64,000 bases of DNA from Sphingomonas psychrotolerans (GTDB lineage Bacteria > Pseudomonadota > Alphaproteobacteria > Sphingomonadales > Sphingomonadaceae), in contig NZ_CP024923.1 in assembly GCF_002796605.1 (NCBI RefSeq), positions 4,595,501-4,659,500 on the forward strand, in the 5' to 3' direction. A program made the translations under genes and the position numbers. The notes under the pieces were generated by a model. That model was not told the DNA's origin and made no database searches. It saw nothing but the letters and a program-made list of their open reading frames with translations. Numbering within the stretch: position 1 is the first letter of the stretch; every line of letters begins with the position of its first letter. Below are positions 20,343 to 29,094 of this stretch, in pieces.

Positions 20343-21416
20343 TCAGGGTACGATGGTCGTGAAAAGATACACAGCGAAGATCACCAGATGGACGGCGCCT
20401 TGGAGGACGGTGGTCTTTCCGGCGCCCAAGCTCAGGGTGGACACGATCAGCGTCAGGAAGAGCAGCACCGCACTCTTGGTATCGAGCCCGAGCGCGATCG
20501 GGAGGTCGGCGGCGATCGAGAGCGCCGCGACTGCCGGTATGGTCAGTCCGATCGTTGCAAGTGCGGAGCCCAGACCGAGGTTGAGGCTGGTCTGCAGCCG
20601 GTTGGCAAGCGTTGCCCGGACCGCCGCGACGCTCTCGGGAAGCAGAACGAGCGCTGCGATGATGACGCCGACCAGCGCCCGCGGAGCCCCGGCGGAAGCG
20701 ACCGCTCCTTCGATGGGCGTGGAAAGCATCTTGGCCAGCAGCACAACCGCGCCAAGGCATGCGAGCAGAAGGGCGAAGGACAGCCACGCACGCGACACCG
20801 ACGGAGGCTCGGCGTGCACCTCGGTGTCGGCTGCGACTGCCTTGTCGGGAAGGAAGTAATCGCGGTGGCGCACCGTCTGGACCATGACGAACGTCACGTA
20901 GAGAAGGAAGGAAACAACGGCCACGAAGCCGAGCTGGGAGAAGGAGTAGACGGGTCCGGGCTCGCTGACGGTGAAGTTAGGTAGCACCAGCGTAAGGACA
21001 GTCAGCGCGCAGAGGGTAGCGAGCGAGGCACTCACGCCCGTCTGCTGAAAGACCTGCTCCTTGAACCGGATGGCGCCGATGAAGATGCAGATACCGACAA
21101 GGCCATTCAGGATGATCATGACCGCGGCGAAAACGGTATCTCGCGCGAGGGTCGTCGCTCCCGGGCCCGCGGCGGCCATCAGTGTCACGATAAGGCCGAG
21201 CTCGATGACCGTCACGGCCACTGCCAGCAAAAACGTGCCAAACGGCTCCCCCACGCGGTGTGCGATCAATTCGGCATGGTGCACGGCAGCGAGTACGGTT
21301 GCGATCAGGACCAGTGCCAGCGGAAGGGCGGGAACCGTGGCTCCGTAGCTGAGGAGGATCATCATCCATCCAGCCAAAGGCGTGAGCCATGTCCAGTGCT
21401 GTAGCGCCTTCTGCAT
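20343..21416 (-). CDS. calcium/proton antiporter (ChaA/CAX family)
   Basis: A 357-residue membrane protein with about 10-11 helices in two homologous halves. The paired alpha-repeat motifs include VAVTVIELGLIVTLM in the first half and AALVLLPESVAAVRATLANR in the second, with the conserved acidic residue of each repeat. It would export Ca2+, Na+ or K+ in exchange for protons at the inner membrane. It stands alone, with no regulator nearby. Confidence 0.9.
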   Translation of the reverse strand: MQKALQHWTWLTPLAGWMMILLSYGATVPALPLALVLIATVLAAVHHAELIAHRVGEPFGTFLLAVAVTVIELGLIVTLMAAAGPGATTLARDTVFAAVMIILNGLVGICIFIGAIRFKEQVFQQTGVSASLATLCALTVLTLVLPNFTVSEPGPVYSFSQLGFVAVVSFLLYVTFVMVQTVRHRDYFLPDKAVAADTEVHAEPPSVSRAWLSFALLLACLGAVVLLAKMLSTPIEGAVASAGAPRALVGVIIAALVLLPESVAAVRATLANRLQTSLNLGLGSALATIGLTIPAVAALSIAADLPIALGLDTKSAVLLFLTLIVSTLSLGAGKTTVLQGAVHLVIFAVYLFTTIVP

Positions 21417-21846
21417 GGTCGCAATCTAGGGAGATGCCCTATTCGCGCAATGGCAGCTAACCACCATTCTCCGGCAATCGCGTGATCAGGACGGGCCAGG
21501 CGGGCTGACGCGGTGAGCGGACGCTACAACCGCTTACGGCGCCTGAATTTGACCCAATAACCGCGATGAGCAAAATACTCGCGCCGGCACAGCCGTTTGG
21601 CAGGCCCTGGTCGCAACCGACAAGGTGGATCATCAACAGCGCAAACGCGAGCGGAAGCAGCGCAAGGAGCACAAACGCGGCAATTCGTATCGTCCGGCGC
21701 TGACGCCGATGTTATTGCCTGAACAGGATGTCCGCTACTGGCGGTATCCGTTCGATCGATCGGCCCTGCGAACGTCGGCTGTTGAGCTTGACCGTGCAGC
21801 CACACCGAGATTCGACGCGCGAGAGGATTTCGGCGATAGGGGGGCG
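21417..21846. other. 430-bp gap without a supported gene
   Basis: This lies between the divergent antiporter gene and a small plus-strand gene. Short ORFs exist on both strands (for example 21457-21672 minus), but none has a recognisable domain or convincing ribosome-binding site. AGGGGGG just before 21847 serves the downstream gene. I see no tRNA, repeat or strong hairpin. Confidence 0.5.
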
Positions 21847-22038
21847 ATGACGACGATCGAGACCTATCTAGCGAACGCCGCGGCCCAGCGCGCGGCAGCC
21901 GAAAAGACCAACCTGCCTAATCGCCGGGAAATGCATGAGCGCTCCGCGATCACTTGGGAAACCATGGCGCGCGCCGCGGCGGACACACAAGGCAGGGCGG
22001 CGGTCAATCTCGCGGCAAAAATAAGCGCGGGCGCCTGA
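21847..22038 (+). CDS. small conserved protein of unknown function
   Basis: A 63-residue soluble protein starting MTTIETYLANAAAQRAAAEK, mostly amphipathic helix, with a strong AGGGGGG ribosome-binding site four bases before the ATG at 21847. It has no signal peptide and no Cys. I recognise no domain. It is isolated from both neighbours. Confidence 0.65.
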   Translation: MTTIETYLANAAAQRAAAEKTNLPNRREMHERSAITWETMARAAADTQGRAAVNLAAKISAGA

Positions 22039-22338
22039 GCCCGAGCCCGAGCATAGTGGCACGCCCTTGCAATGTAGGATTTGCTCTACTTGCCTCGGGC
22101 GGTCGGTAATGCCGGCTGCTCTTTCCTGTCGTTGAGTCGCATCGCATCGCGCGTGCGTGTCGAAGGCGCCGCAGCCGCGTGCGTGTGGCGCGCCGGTAGC
22201 GCAGGTGTCGCGCAACCCTAGCGCAGGTGGCGCGTGACTGTCGCGTTTGCGGCGCAAAGCTGTCGCGTCGCGGACGCTTCGACGCCGCGTCCCGCGAAAA
22301 ACCCGCAAACGAGTCAATTAGTCAACCAGTCAACCGCC
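22039..22338. other. 300-bp gap with short direct repeats
   Basis: No gene is visible. Two copies of TAGCGCAGGTG(T/G)CGCG lie 22 bp apart (22197-22212 and 22219-22234). Further on, GTCAA units repeat just before the stop of the minus-strand methyltransferase (about 22313-22333). The CG-rich alternation (GCGTGCGTGT and similar, about 22150-22190) is unusual but has no evident function. Confidence 0.45.
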
Positions 22339-22935
22339 TCAGTGCCGCTTGCGCGCCAGCCAGATCGCCCTTCCGCCGGTGGTGTGATCGTGCGGCACGA
22401 ATGCCACTTCGAGCAGCCCGTGCTCCGCGAACAGCGCGCGATATTCGGCCGGGGCGAGGCTGGCGTGGTACAATTCGTCGCCGAACTGGCAGCCGATCGT
22501 CTCGTCGCGCGCCGAACCGGTGTTGAACAGAAAGGCGCCGCCCGGCTCCAGCCATTGCGCAGCCTTGACCACCATCGCCGCCTGCTCCTCCGGACGCAGG
22601 TGGAAGATACTGTCCCACGCGATCACTCCGTGGAACGGGCCCTCCATCGCGACGTCGCGCATGTCGCCGCAGATCCAGCGGTGCCGCCCGAACCGGGTCC
22701 GGGCCAATGTGATCATCGCTTCGGAGGCATCGACTCCGGTCAGCTGCCGCTCGCGGTCGATCAGATAGCGGGCGATCGGCTCGCCCGCGCCGCAGCCGAG
22801 GTCGAGCACCTGCCCTCCCTTGGGGACGCCCAGCAGGAAGCGGTCGAGCCAGCTCTTCTCGACGAAGTTCTTGCGGCGTGCTTCGTCGAACGCATGGGCG
22901 TGGCGCTCATAATGTTCGGCAATCCGATCGGGCAT
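22339..22935 (-). CDS. class I SAM-dependent methyltransferase
   Basis: A 198-residue methyltransferase. Motif I is VLDLGCGAGEPIARYL (about residues 43-58), the acidic residue binding the SAM ribose is in LTGVDASEAM, and motif IV is VIAWDSIFHL. The substrate is unknown; small-molecule methyltransferases of this size are diverse. Its start is divergent from csbD and lies next to the EcfG-type promoter of that gene. Confidence 0.88.
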   Translation of the reverse strand: MPDRIAEHYERHAHAFDEARRKNFVEKSWLDRFLLGVPKGGQVLDLGCGAGEPIARYLIDRERQLTGVDASEAMITLARTRFGRHRWICGDMRDVAMEGPFHGVIAWDSIFHLRPEEQAAMVVKAAQWLEPGGAFLFNTGSARDETIGCQFGDELYHASLAPAEYRALFAEHGLLEVAFVPHDHTTGGRAIWLARKRH

Positions 22936-22939
22936 TTCA

Positions 22940-22964
22940 GGAACCCCGTCCCGCGCGAACCGTT
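22940..22964 (+). promoter_or_regulatory. EcfG-type general stress response promoter of csbD
   Basis: GGAAC (22940-22944), a 16-bp spacer and CGTT (22961-22964) match the alphaproteobacterial EcfG consensus GGAAC-N16/17-CGTT exactly. The csbD start is 64 nt after the -10 element. CsbD proteins are commonly general-stress induced, which fits. Assignment is by consensus only. Confidence 0.75.
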
Positions 22965-23027
22965 ATTGGGATGCACGCTAGTACGAGGCGCAGTCACGCG
23001 CCGGTTCGCGGCCAGGAGTTTGAAATC

Positions 23028-23198
23028 ATGGGTGAACTCGTCGACAAGATCAAGGGCAACCTCAACGAGGCGGCCGGCAAGATCAAGCAGGAGAGCAACA
23101 ATCCCGAGACTCGCGACGAAGGCGCCGCGCAGGAGCTCAAGGGCAAGGGCCAGCAGCTCGCCGGCAAGGTCAAGGGTGCGCTCGGCGACGACGTCTGA
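23028..23198 (+). CDS. CsbD-family stress protein
   Basis: A 56-residue, highly charged, Lys/Glu/Gly-rich protein: MGELVDKIKGNLNEAAGKIK, then ELKGKGQQLAGKVKGALGDD. This is the CsbD pattern, an abundant stress-induced protein whose molecular action is unknown. AGGAG lies about eight bases before the ATG, and an EcfG-type promoter precedes it at 22940-22964. A strong hairpin terminator follows. Confidence 0.92.
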   Translation: MGELVDKIKGNLNEAAGKIKQESNNPETRDEGAAQELKGKGQQLAGKVKGALGDDV

Positions 23199-23225
23199 CG
23201 TCGCCGCGGCGAACCTCGAATTCCG

Positions 23226-23254
23226 AAGGGCGGTCTCGCAAGAGGCCGCCCTTT
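23226..23254. terminator. terminator between csbD and a convergent gene
   Basis: AAGGGCGG pairs with CCGCCCTT around TCTCGCAAGAGG, itself partly paired around a GCAA loop. It is followed by TGTC on the plus strand. Its place between two convergent genes suggests it can serve both. Confidence 0.7.
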
Positions 23255-23259
23255 GTCAT

Positions 23260-23499
23260 TCAGTCAGGGACGTAGAACGACCACAGCCCGCTCCCCAGCT
23301 TGCTCGCTGCGAAGCGGATCGGCCGATTCGGAGTGCCGACCTCGCAGATCATGAACGATTGCGTCTCTACCGGTTCGAGCGGATTGGGCAGCATAACGGT
23401 CTTGCCGCCGAGCCAACGCCATTCCTGCTGCCACACTCTCACACCGGAAACCGCGAACTGATCGCCTTCCTTGCCGATGTGCGCCGTCTTCCAACCCAT
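23260..23499 (-). CDS. small protein of unknown function
   Basis: A 79-residue protein starting MGWKTAHIGKEGDQFAVSG, with AGGAG six bases before the ATG at 23499. It is rich in Trp (GWK, VWQQEWRWLGG, GLWSFYV), predicted mainly beta, with no signal peptide. I recognise no domain. It lies about 40 nt downstream of the ThDP enzyme on the same strand... that is, between that gene's stop and csbD, and its start is in the non-coding gap rather than inside the enzyme gene. Confidence 0.65.
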   Translation of the reverse strand: MGWKTAHIGKEGDQFAVSGVRVWQQEWRWLGGKTVMLPNPLEPVETQSFMICEVGTPNRPIRFAASKLGSGLWSFYVPD

Positions 23500-23539
23500 G
23501 TCAGTCTCCTTGCCCCCATTATAGAGGCTTCGGAACCGG

Positions 23540-25192
23540 TTAGCGGTCGCGGAGCGCAGTGATTGTCGTTCCCGGGGTGATGAATTCCACATCGGTCTTG
23601 AGGTGGAGCAGCCGCACCCCGGTCTCGGCCAGAGCACGCGCCAGCGCGGGCGCGAATTCCTCGGTTCGCTCTACCGTCTCGGTCCAGCAGCCATAGGCCC
23701 GGCCGAGCGCGGCGAAGTCCGGATTGTGCAGCTTCGTGCCCGAAAGCCGCGCCGGATATTCACGCTCCTGATGCATGCGGATGGTGCCATAGGCACCGTT
23801 GTCGATGACGAGCACGAGGATGTCGGCATTGTGCTGGATCGCAGTCGCGAGTTCCTGTCCGTTCATCATGAAATCGCCGTCGCCCGCCAGCGCGACGACC
23901 TGCCGCTCCGGGGCACGCAGCTTGGCGGCGACGGCGGCGGGAACGCCATAGCCCATCGCGCCGGCCGTGGGGGCAAGCTGCGAGGGCTGGGCGCCATAGG
24001 GCCAATAACGATGCCACCAGCTTGAGAAATTGCCCGCGCCGTTGCAGAGGATCGTGTCCGCCGGCATCGCTGCGCGCATCGCCGCGACGCACTGGCCGAG
24101 ATCGAGCGTGGCGCCCCCGCGCGGCTTCGGTGTCGACCATTCGAGCCATTCGGCATGCGCCTCGGCGGCCGCACCGCCTTTGACCGCGCCGATATTCTCT
24201 AGTCCCGCGGCTCCGGCGAAGCTCGCCATGTCGGCGCAGATCGCGACATCGGCGCGGTAGACCCGGCCGAGTTCGTTGGGATCGGGATGGACATGGATCA
24301 GCGTCTGGCCAGGATGGTCGGGGGTGATCAGCGAATAGCCGTCGGTGGTCGCCTCGCCTAGCCGCGCACCCACCGCGAGGATCAGGTCCGCGCCTCTGAT
24401 CCGCGAGACCAGCTTCGGATTGGGTCCATAACCAAGATTGCCCGCATAGACCGATGCACCGGCGGGCAGCGCGTCCTGTCGCCGGAACGCTGCCGCCACC
24501 GGCAGCCCGATCCGCTCGGCGAAGCTGGCGAAGGTCGCGCCCGCCGCTGCGGTCCACCCGGCGCCGCCGACGATGGCGACGGGCCGTTCGGCTTGCTTGA
24601 TCAGCCCCGCCAGGGCCTGCATCGCGTGCCGGTCGGGTGCCTGGGTGATTCGCGGCAAAGGCGGACGATCGACTGCTTCGACCACGTCGCACAGCATGTC
24701 CTCGGGCAGCGCGATCACCACCGGCCCCGGCCGACCGCTTGTGGCCACATTCCACGCCCGCGCGACATATTCCGGAATCCGCGCCGCATCCTCGATCCGC
24801 GTCGCCCATTTTGCGATGGGGCCGAAAAAAGCGGGGAAGTCGACTTCCTGAAATCCTTCGCGGTCGCGCATGCCGCGGTCGACATCGCCGATGAACAGCA
24901 GCATCGGCTGCGAATCCTGCATCGCGACGTGCACACCGATCGAGGCATTGGTCGCCCCCGGCCCGCGTGTGACGAAAGCAACGCCCGGGCGCCCGGTCAT
25001 CGCCCCGTCGGCGCATGCCATGAAGCCGACGCCGCCTTCCTGCCGGCACGTGACGAGGTCGATTTCGGGCGTGTCATGCAGTGCATCGAGTACGGCGAGG
25101 AAGCTCTCTCCCGGGACGTGGAAGATGCGGTCGCAGCCCTGCGCCAGGAGATTGTCGACGAGGATGCGGCCGCCGGTGCGAAGCTTGGTCAT
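23540..25192 (-). CDS. thiamine diphosphate-dependent enzyme, acetolactate synthase-like
   Basis: A 550-residue three-domain ThDP enzyme. The N-terminal pyrimidine-binding domain has the catalytic Glu52 in TCRQEGGVGFMA. A central domain follows, and the C-terminal domain carries the ThDP/Mg motif GDGDFMMNGQELATAIQHN. The pattern is that of acetolactate synthase large subunits and relatives (benzoylformate decarboxylase, oxalyl-CoA decarboxylase types). With no ilvN small subunit or ilvC nearby it is probably not the biosynthetic IlvB, and the substrate is unknown. Confidence 0.86.
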   Translation of the reverse strand: MTKLRTGGRILVDNLLAQGCDRIFHVPGESFLAVLDALHDTPEIDLVTCRQEGGVGFMACADGAMTGRPGVAFVTRGPGATNASIGVHVAMQDSQPMLLFIGDVDRGMRDREGFQEVDFPAFFGPIAKWATRIEDAARIPEYVARAWNVATSGRPGPVVIALPEDMLCDVVEAVDRPPLPRITQAPDRHAMQALAGLIKQAERPVAIVGGAGWTAAAGATFASFAERIGLPVAAAFRRQDALPAGASVYAGNLGYGPNPKLVSRIRGADLILAVGARLGEATTDGYSLITPDHPGQTLIHVHPDPNELGRVYRADVAICADMASFAGAAGLENIGAVKGGAAAEAHAEWLEWSTPKPRGGATLDLGQCVAAMRAAMPADTILCNGAGNFSSWWHRYWPYGAQPSQLAPTAGAMGYGVPAAVAAKLRAPERQVVALAGDGDFMMNGQELATAIQHNADILVLVIDNGAYGTIRMHQEREYPARLSGTKLHNPDFAALGRAYGCWTETVERTEEFAPALARALAETGVRLLHLKTDVEFITPGTTITALRDR

Positions 25193-25228
25193 GTCGCTTT
25201 CCTACCGTGGCGCGCTCCGAATGCAAAA

Positions 25229-25258
25229 GGGCCGCGCGAGCAAATGCCCGCGCGGCCC
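25229..25258 (-). terminator. rho-independent terminator of the outer-membrane barrel gene
   Basis: A perfect 10-bp stem, GGGCCGCGCG with CGCGCGGCCC, with a 10-nt loop. On the minus strand it is followed by TTTTGC. It begins 21 nt after the stop of the gene at 25280-25798. Confidence 0.85.
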
Positions 25259-25279
25259 AAACCTGCTGTGATCAGACGA

Positions 25280-25798
25280 TCAGAAGCGGATGCCGAGGCC
25301 CGCCATCACCTGGTCGCGATTGAGATCGATCTCTTCGTAGCGCGAATAGCGATACTCGACCTTGCCGTAGAAGCGGCCGAAATTGTGCTCGACGCCGCCG
25401 CCAAAGCGATAGCCGTCGGTGTTGACCGAGCCGAGGCCGTCGATGTTGACGCGCGCGTTGGTCAGGCCGCCCTTGGCGTAAAGCAGCGTATTCGGCAGCG
25501 CGACGAAACCGATGCGGCCGCCGACATAGAGGTCACGACCGGCGCTGGCGCCATCTTCCTCGGTGGTCGAGCCGGTGATCTCGGCTTCGGCGCCGATCAC
25601 GGCACTGCCGATCTGCGCATCATAGCCAAGCGCACCACCATAAGTGAAGCCCGATGCACCCTCGCCGGAGCTGCCGACATGATCCCAGCCGGCGACGACT
25701 TCAGCGCGCGGGCCAGTGAAAGTTGAGGTCGCTTCCTGAGCAAAAGCGGGCGTGGCAAGAGTTGCGAGGGCAAGCGCCGACACTGCGAACAAACGCAT
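25280..25798 (-). CDS. outer-membrane beta-barrel protein (opacity/OmpW-like)
   Basis: A 172-residue protein with a clear signal peptide (cleavage after ATPAFA) and alternating beta strands ending in an aromatic residue (MAGLGIRF), the usual C-terminal signal for insertion by the Bam complex. The size suits an eight-stranded barrel like other small opacity-type porins. GGAT lies about eight bases before the ATG. The gene is alone, with its own terminator at 25229-25258. Confidence 0.88.
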   Translation of the reverse strand: MRLFAVSALALATLATPAFAQEATSTFTGPRAEVVAGWDHVGSSGEGASGFTYGGALGYDAQIGSAVIGAEAEITGSTTEEDGASAGRDLYVGGRIGFVALPNTLLYAKGGLTNARVNIDGLGSVNTDGYRFGGGVEHNFGRFYGKVEYRYSRYEEIDLNRDQVMAGLGIRF

Positions 25799-26102
25799 TA
25801 TTTTATCCTTCGTACTATACTATCCCGGTCCCAGAAAAGGGCCGGGGAGCGCTACGTAGGTTTGAAAATTTTAGGGTCAATGTCTGCAATGCTGCAGTGC
25901 GGTAACAAATTTGTCACCGTAACTATTCTGCAACATCTGCTATTTTCGGCATCTATTACGGGCGCGCATCATATAGGAAGCTGTCGCGCGGCAGCCAAGG
26001 TTGCGACGCAAACAAAAGCAAAGTTGAAAGCCGGTTCAGGTTCGCTTGACCGGCCGGGCAGGGGCGGATTATCGCCCGGGCAGGTCAGGAGAGAATCGCG
26101 CC
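25799..26102. other. divergent promoter region with a near-perfect palindrome
   Basis: This 304-bp gap lies between the minus-strand barrel gene and plus-strand scoA and is AT-richer than its neighbours (about 25860-26020). It holds an 18-bp palindrome at 25901-25918. AGGAGAG lies just before the scoA start at 26103, and TATAGT around 25815-25820 (minus strand) is a candidate -10 for the barrel gene. Confidence 0.5.
25901..25918. promoter_or_regulatory. candidate operator palindrome
   Basis: GGTAACAAATTTGTCACC differs from a perfect 18-bp palindrome by one base pair and contains the perfect ACAAATTTGT core. It sits 103 nt from the barrel gene start and 185 nt from scoA. It could bind a dimeric regulator of either gene; which one cannot be told. 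Confidence 0.45.
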
Positions 26103-26810
26103 ATGAAGAAGCTCTATCCCAACGCCGAGGCAGCGCTGGAAGGGCTGCTGTTCGACGGCATGACTCTGTGTGCCGGCGGCTTCGGCCTGTGCGGCATCCC
26201 CGAGCGGCTGATCGACGCGATCCAGGCCGCGGGAGTCAAGGACCTCACCATCGCCTCGAACAATGCCGGGATCGACAATGAAGGCCTCGGCAAGCTGCTC
26301 CGTTCGCGCCAGGTCAAGAAGATGATCTCGTCCTATGTCGGCGAGAATAAGGAGTTCGAGCGCCAATATCTCTCGGGCGAGCTCGAGGTCGAGTTCTGCC
26401 CGCAGGGCACGCTCGCCGAACGCTGCCGGGCGGGCGGCGCCGGGATCCCGGGCTTTTATACGAAGACCGGCGTCGGCACCCAGGTCGCCGAGGGCAAGGA
26501 AGTGAAGGTCTTCGACGGCGAGGAATTTATCCTCGAACGCGGCATCCGTGCCGACCTGGCGATCATCAAGGGCTGGAAGGCCGACGAGAGCGGCAATCTC
26601 ATCTTCCGCAAGACCGCGCGCAACTTCAACCAGCCGATGGCCACGGCGGGCAAGATCTGCGTCGCCGAGGTCGAGGAAGTCGTTCCCGTCGGCAGCCTCG
26701 ATCCCGATGCGATCCACTTGCCCGGCATCTATGTGAAGCGGCTGATCGTCGGCGCGCCCTACGACAAGAAGATCGAGTTCCGCACCGTGCGCGCCCGCGA
26801 GGCGGCGTGA
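26103..26810 (+). CDS. scoA: 3-oxoacid CoA-transferase subunit A
   Basis: A 235-residue alpha subunit of a succinyl-CoA:3-ketoacid CoA-transferase. The N-terminal block [16 protein letters not shown] is the CoA-binding signature, and LTIASNNAG and [15 protein letters not shown] are conserved. With subunit B it moves CoA from succinyl-CoA to acetoacetate, feeding ketone bodies or PHB products to acetyl-CoA. Its stop overlaps the start of a lipoprotein phosphatase gene (GTGA). The partner gene scoB is 1.5 kb downstream in the same operon. Confidence 0.94.
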   Translation: MKKLYPNAEAALEGLLFDGMTLCAGGFGLCGIPERLIDAIQAAGVKDLTIASNNAGIDNEGLGKLLRSRQVKKMISSYVGENKEFERQYLSGELEVEFCPQGTLAERCRAGGAGIPGFYTKTGVGTQVAEGKEVKVFDGEEFILERGIRADLAIIKGWKADESGNLIFRKTARNFNQPMATAGKICVAEVEEVVPVGSLDPDAIHLPGIYVKRLIVGAPYDKKIEFRTVRAREAA

Positions 26811-27889
26811 TCTCCGGGCGCCTTCCTGCCGGTTTCGCGCTTGCCGCGGCGGGGGGGATCCTGCTCTCTGGCTGCGCTGCTGCGATGGTCGCCGCGCCGC
26901 TCGCCGCGGGCGCCGGCGTGTTCAAGGCCAGCAAACAGAGCCGCGCGTCGAAGCGCGAACGCGCGCGGCAGCAGGCGCAGCCGACGCCCAAGCCGGGGCA
27001 GGTTTTCACTGCGGCGGACGGCAGCAAGGTCGAGATCACTACGCTCACCGCGCTGCCTCCACCGAGCGGCGCCCCCGCGGCCGCGGCCCCAACTGGCGGC
27101 AATGCGCCGCCGGCAATGCAATATCTCTATGGCTCGGGTGAGGCCGCGGCGCTCAGCCTTCAGGCGTATCAAGCGCTGTGGAATTATCTGAAGGTCGAGA
27201 TCGGCTATCGCCGCGACAAGTCGCAGATCCGCTCGGTGGTGCTCACGCCCGGATCGACGCTCGACAATCCGCGCTTCGAAACCTGCGGCAAGCGGCCGCT
27301 CGCCGTGGTGCTCGACATTGACGAGACCGCTTTGCTCAATCTCGGCTACGAACGCGACGAGGCGGCAAGCGGCGGCGGCTACGATGCCGCACGCTGGAGC
27401 CGCTGGGAGCAGACCGGCGCCGATAAGGTCGCGGCGGTTCCCGGCGCGGCCGAGGCGCTCGCCGCCGCCCGGCGCGAAGGCTTCACCGTGATCTTCAATT
27501 CCAACCGCTCCGCCGCCAGCGCGGCGCAGACCGCGGCCGCGCTCGATCATGCCGGCCTCGGCCCGGCGGCGCTGTTCGACACCTTGTGGCTGCGCGGCGA
27601 GGGCGAGCCCAGCGGCAAGGATTCGCGCCGCCAGAAGATCGCCGGGCGTTACTGTATCGTCGCGATGGCCGGCGATCAGCTCGGCGATTTCAGCGACCTG
27701 TTCAATGCTCCCGATGCAAGCATCGCCGCCCGGCGCAACACCGTCGGCGGGACCTTGCTCGCCCCGCTATGGGGTGCCGGCTGGTTCATGCTGCCCAACC
27801 CGGTCTACGGCACGGCACTCAAGGGCGGCCTCGACGACATCTTCCCGCCAGACGCGCGCTGGACCGATCCGGGCGCGGCACCGCGGTGA
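26807..27889 (+). CDS. HAD-family acid phosphatase-like lipoprotein
   Basis: A 360-residue exported protein. The N-terminus carries a lipobox (LLSGC, Cys23). After a Pro/Ala-rich linker, the HAD motif [13 protein letters not shown] appears with Asp170 and Asp172. This is the class B/lipoprotein e(P4)-like acid phosphatase fold, usually a periplasmic nucleotidase. It starts with GTG overlapping the scoA stop and ends overlapping the next gene (GTGA), so it is translationally coupled inside the CoA-transferase operon. Confidence 0.84.
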   Translation: MISGRLPAGFALAAAGGILLSGCAAAMVAAPLAAGAGVFKASKQSRASKRERARQQAQPTPKPGQVFTAADGSKVEITTLTALPPPSGAPAAAAPTGGNAPPAMQYLYGSGEAAALSLQAYQALWNYLKVEIGYRRDKSQIRSVVLTPGSTLDNPRFETCGKRPLAVVLDIDETALLNLGYERDEAASGGGYDAARWSRWEQTGADKVAAVPGAAEALAAARREGFTVIFNSNRSAASAAQTAAALDHAGLGPAALFDTLWLRGEGEPSGKDSRRQKIAGRYCIVAMAGDQLGDFSDLFNAPDASIAARRNTVGGTLLAPLWGAGWFMLPNPVYGTALKGGLDDIFPPDARWTDPGAAPR

Positions 27890-28317
27890 GGCTCGATCGC
27901 AATCCGTGGCTGCTGGCCGGCGGCATCGCGAGCGGGCTGGCTGCGCTGGTGCATCTCGCCTGCATAGCAGGGGGTAGCGCCTGGTATCGCGCAGTCGGAG
28001 CGCCGCCACAGGTGGTGCACGCTGTCGAACGCGGCGCGTGGCAGCCGGTGCTCGTCACGGTCGCAATTGCGGCCGGGCTGACGATCTGGGCCGCTTATGC
28101 ACTCGCCGGGGCGGGGGTGATCCGTCGTATGCCCTTGTTGCGCCTCGCCCTGATCGGGATAACCGCAATATATCTGCTGCGCGGACTGATGTTCCGCCCG
28201 GAATTGCTGGGCCGGCCGGACCTGTCTCAAACCTTCGCCTTGTGGTCGGCTGGAATCGTGCTCGCGATGGGGCTGGTGCACGCGGTCGGACTGCGCCGCG
28301 GCTGGAACCAATTATGA
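27886..28317 (+). CDS. four-helix membrane protein of unknown function
   Basis: A 143-residue membrane protein starting at a GTG that overlaps the preceding stop. Four helices are apparent near residues 8-28, 51-72, 80-100 and 115-136. I recognise no domain. It lies between the phosphatase gene and scoB (16 nt gap), so it belongs to the same transcript. Confidence 0.76.
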   Translation: MRLDRNPWLLAGGIASGLAALVHLACIAGGSAWYRAVGAPPQVVHAVERGAWQPVLVTVAIAAGLTIWAAYALAGAGVIRRMPLLRLALIGITAIYLLRGLMFRPELLGRPDLSQTFALWSAGIVLAMGLVHAVGLRRGWNQL

Positions 28318-28333
28318 CTGGAGACCAACGATA

Positions 28334-28978
28334 ATGCCCTGGACCCGTGACGAAATGGCCGCGCGCGCCGCGAAAGAGCTGCAGGACGGCTTCTACGTCA
28401 ATCTCGGCATCGGCATTCCGACGCTCGTCGCCAATCATATCCCCGAAGGCGTCGAGGTCACGCTCCAGTCCGAAAACGGCATGCTCGGCATCGGGCCGTT
28501 TCCGTATGACGACGAAGTCGACCCGGACCTGATCAATGCCGGCAAGCAGACGATCAGCGAGCTGCCCAGCTCGGTCTATTTCAGCTCGTCCGACAGTTTC
28601 GCGATGATCCGCGGCGGGCATATCGACTTGACCGTGCTGGGCGCGATGGAAGTGAGCGAGAAGGGCGACATCGCCAACTGGATGATCCCCGGCAAGATGA
28701 TCAAGGGCATGGGTGGCGCGATGGATCTCGTCGCCGGGGTCAAGAAGATCATCGTGGTGATGGAGCATACCAGCAAGAACGGCGATCCCAAGTTCATTCC
28801 CGAATGCACCTTGCCGCTCACCGGCAGGAACGTCGTCGACATGATCATCACCGATCTCGCGGTGTTCCAGCGCGTCGATCATGACAGCCCGTTCCGGCTG
28901 ATCGAGCTGGCGCCCGGGATGACCGCGGAGGAAGTGGCGGCGAAGACCACGGCAGGATATTCGGCGCTCGTTGCCTGA
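28334..28978 (+). CDS. scoB: 3-oxoacid CoA-transferase subunit B
   Basis: A 214-residue beta subunit carrying the catalytic Glu in [26 protein letters not shown]-like and [19 protein letters not shown] blocks are visible and typical of the family. It works as a heteromer with subunit A (26103-26810). The separation of the two subunit genes by two envelope-protein genes is unusual. Confidence 0.95.
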   Translation: MPWTRDEMAARAAKELQDGFYVNLGIGIPTLVANHIPEGVEVTLQSENGMLGIGPFPYDDEVDPDLINAGKQTISELPSSVYFSSSDSFAMIRGGHIDLTVLGAMEVSEKGDIANWMIPGKMIKGMGGAMDLVAGVKKIIVVMEHTSKNGDPKFIPECTLPLTGRNVVDMIITDLAVFQRVDHDSPFRLIELAPGMTAEEVAAKTTAGYSALVA

Positions 28979-29094
28979 ATACGCGATGTCGCGGCTGAGC
29001 AGAGGCGCAATCCAGCAATAGTATAGCCCCTCGTTGGATATTCTGGCATTCATCCTGTTCGGATCACTGCCCGGGAATCGACGGGGGTTTGGCT

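Noticed and set aside
21457..21672. Minus-strand ORF of 71 codons with a hydrophobic N-terminus
   Set aside because: Composition could suit a small lipoprotein, but the start lacks a ribosome-binding site and the C-terminal half has no pattern.
22313..22333. GTCAA repeats as a possible CRISPR or iteron array
   Set aside because: Only three short units exist without uniform spacers, so neither a CRISPR array nor an origin is supported.
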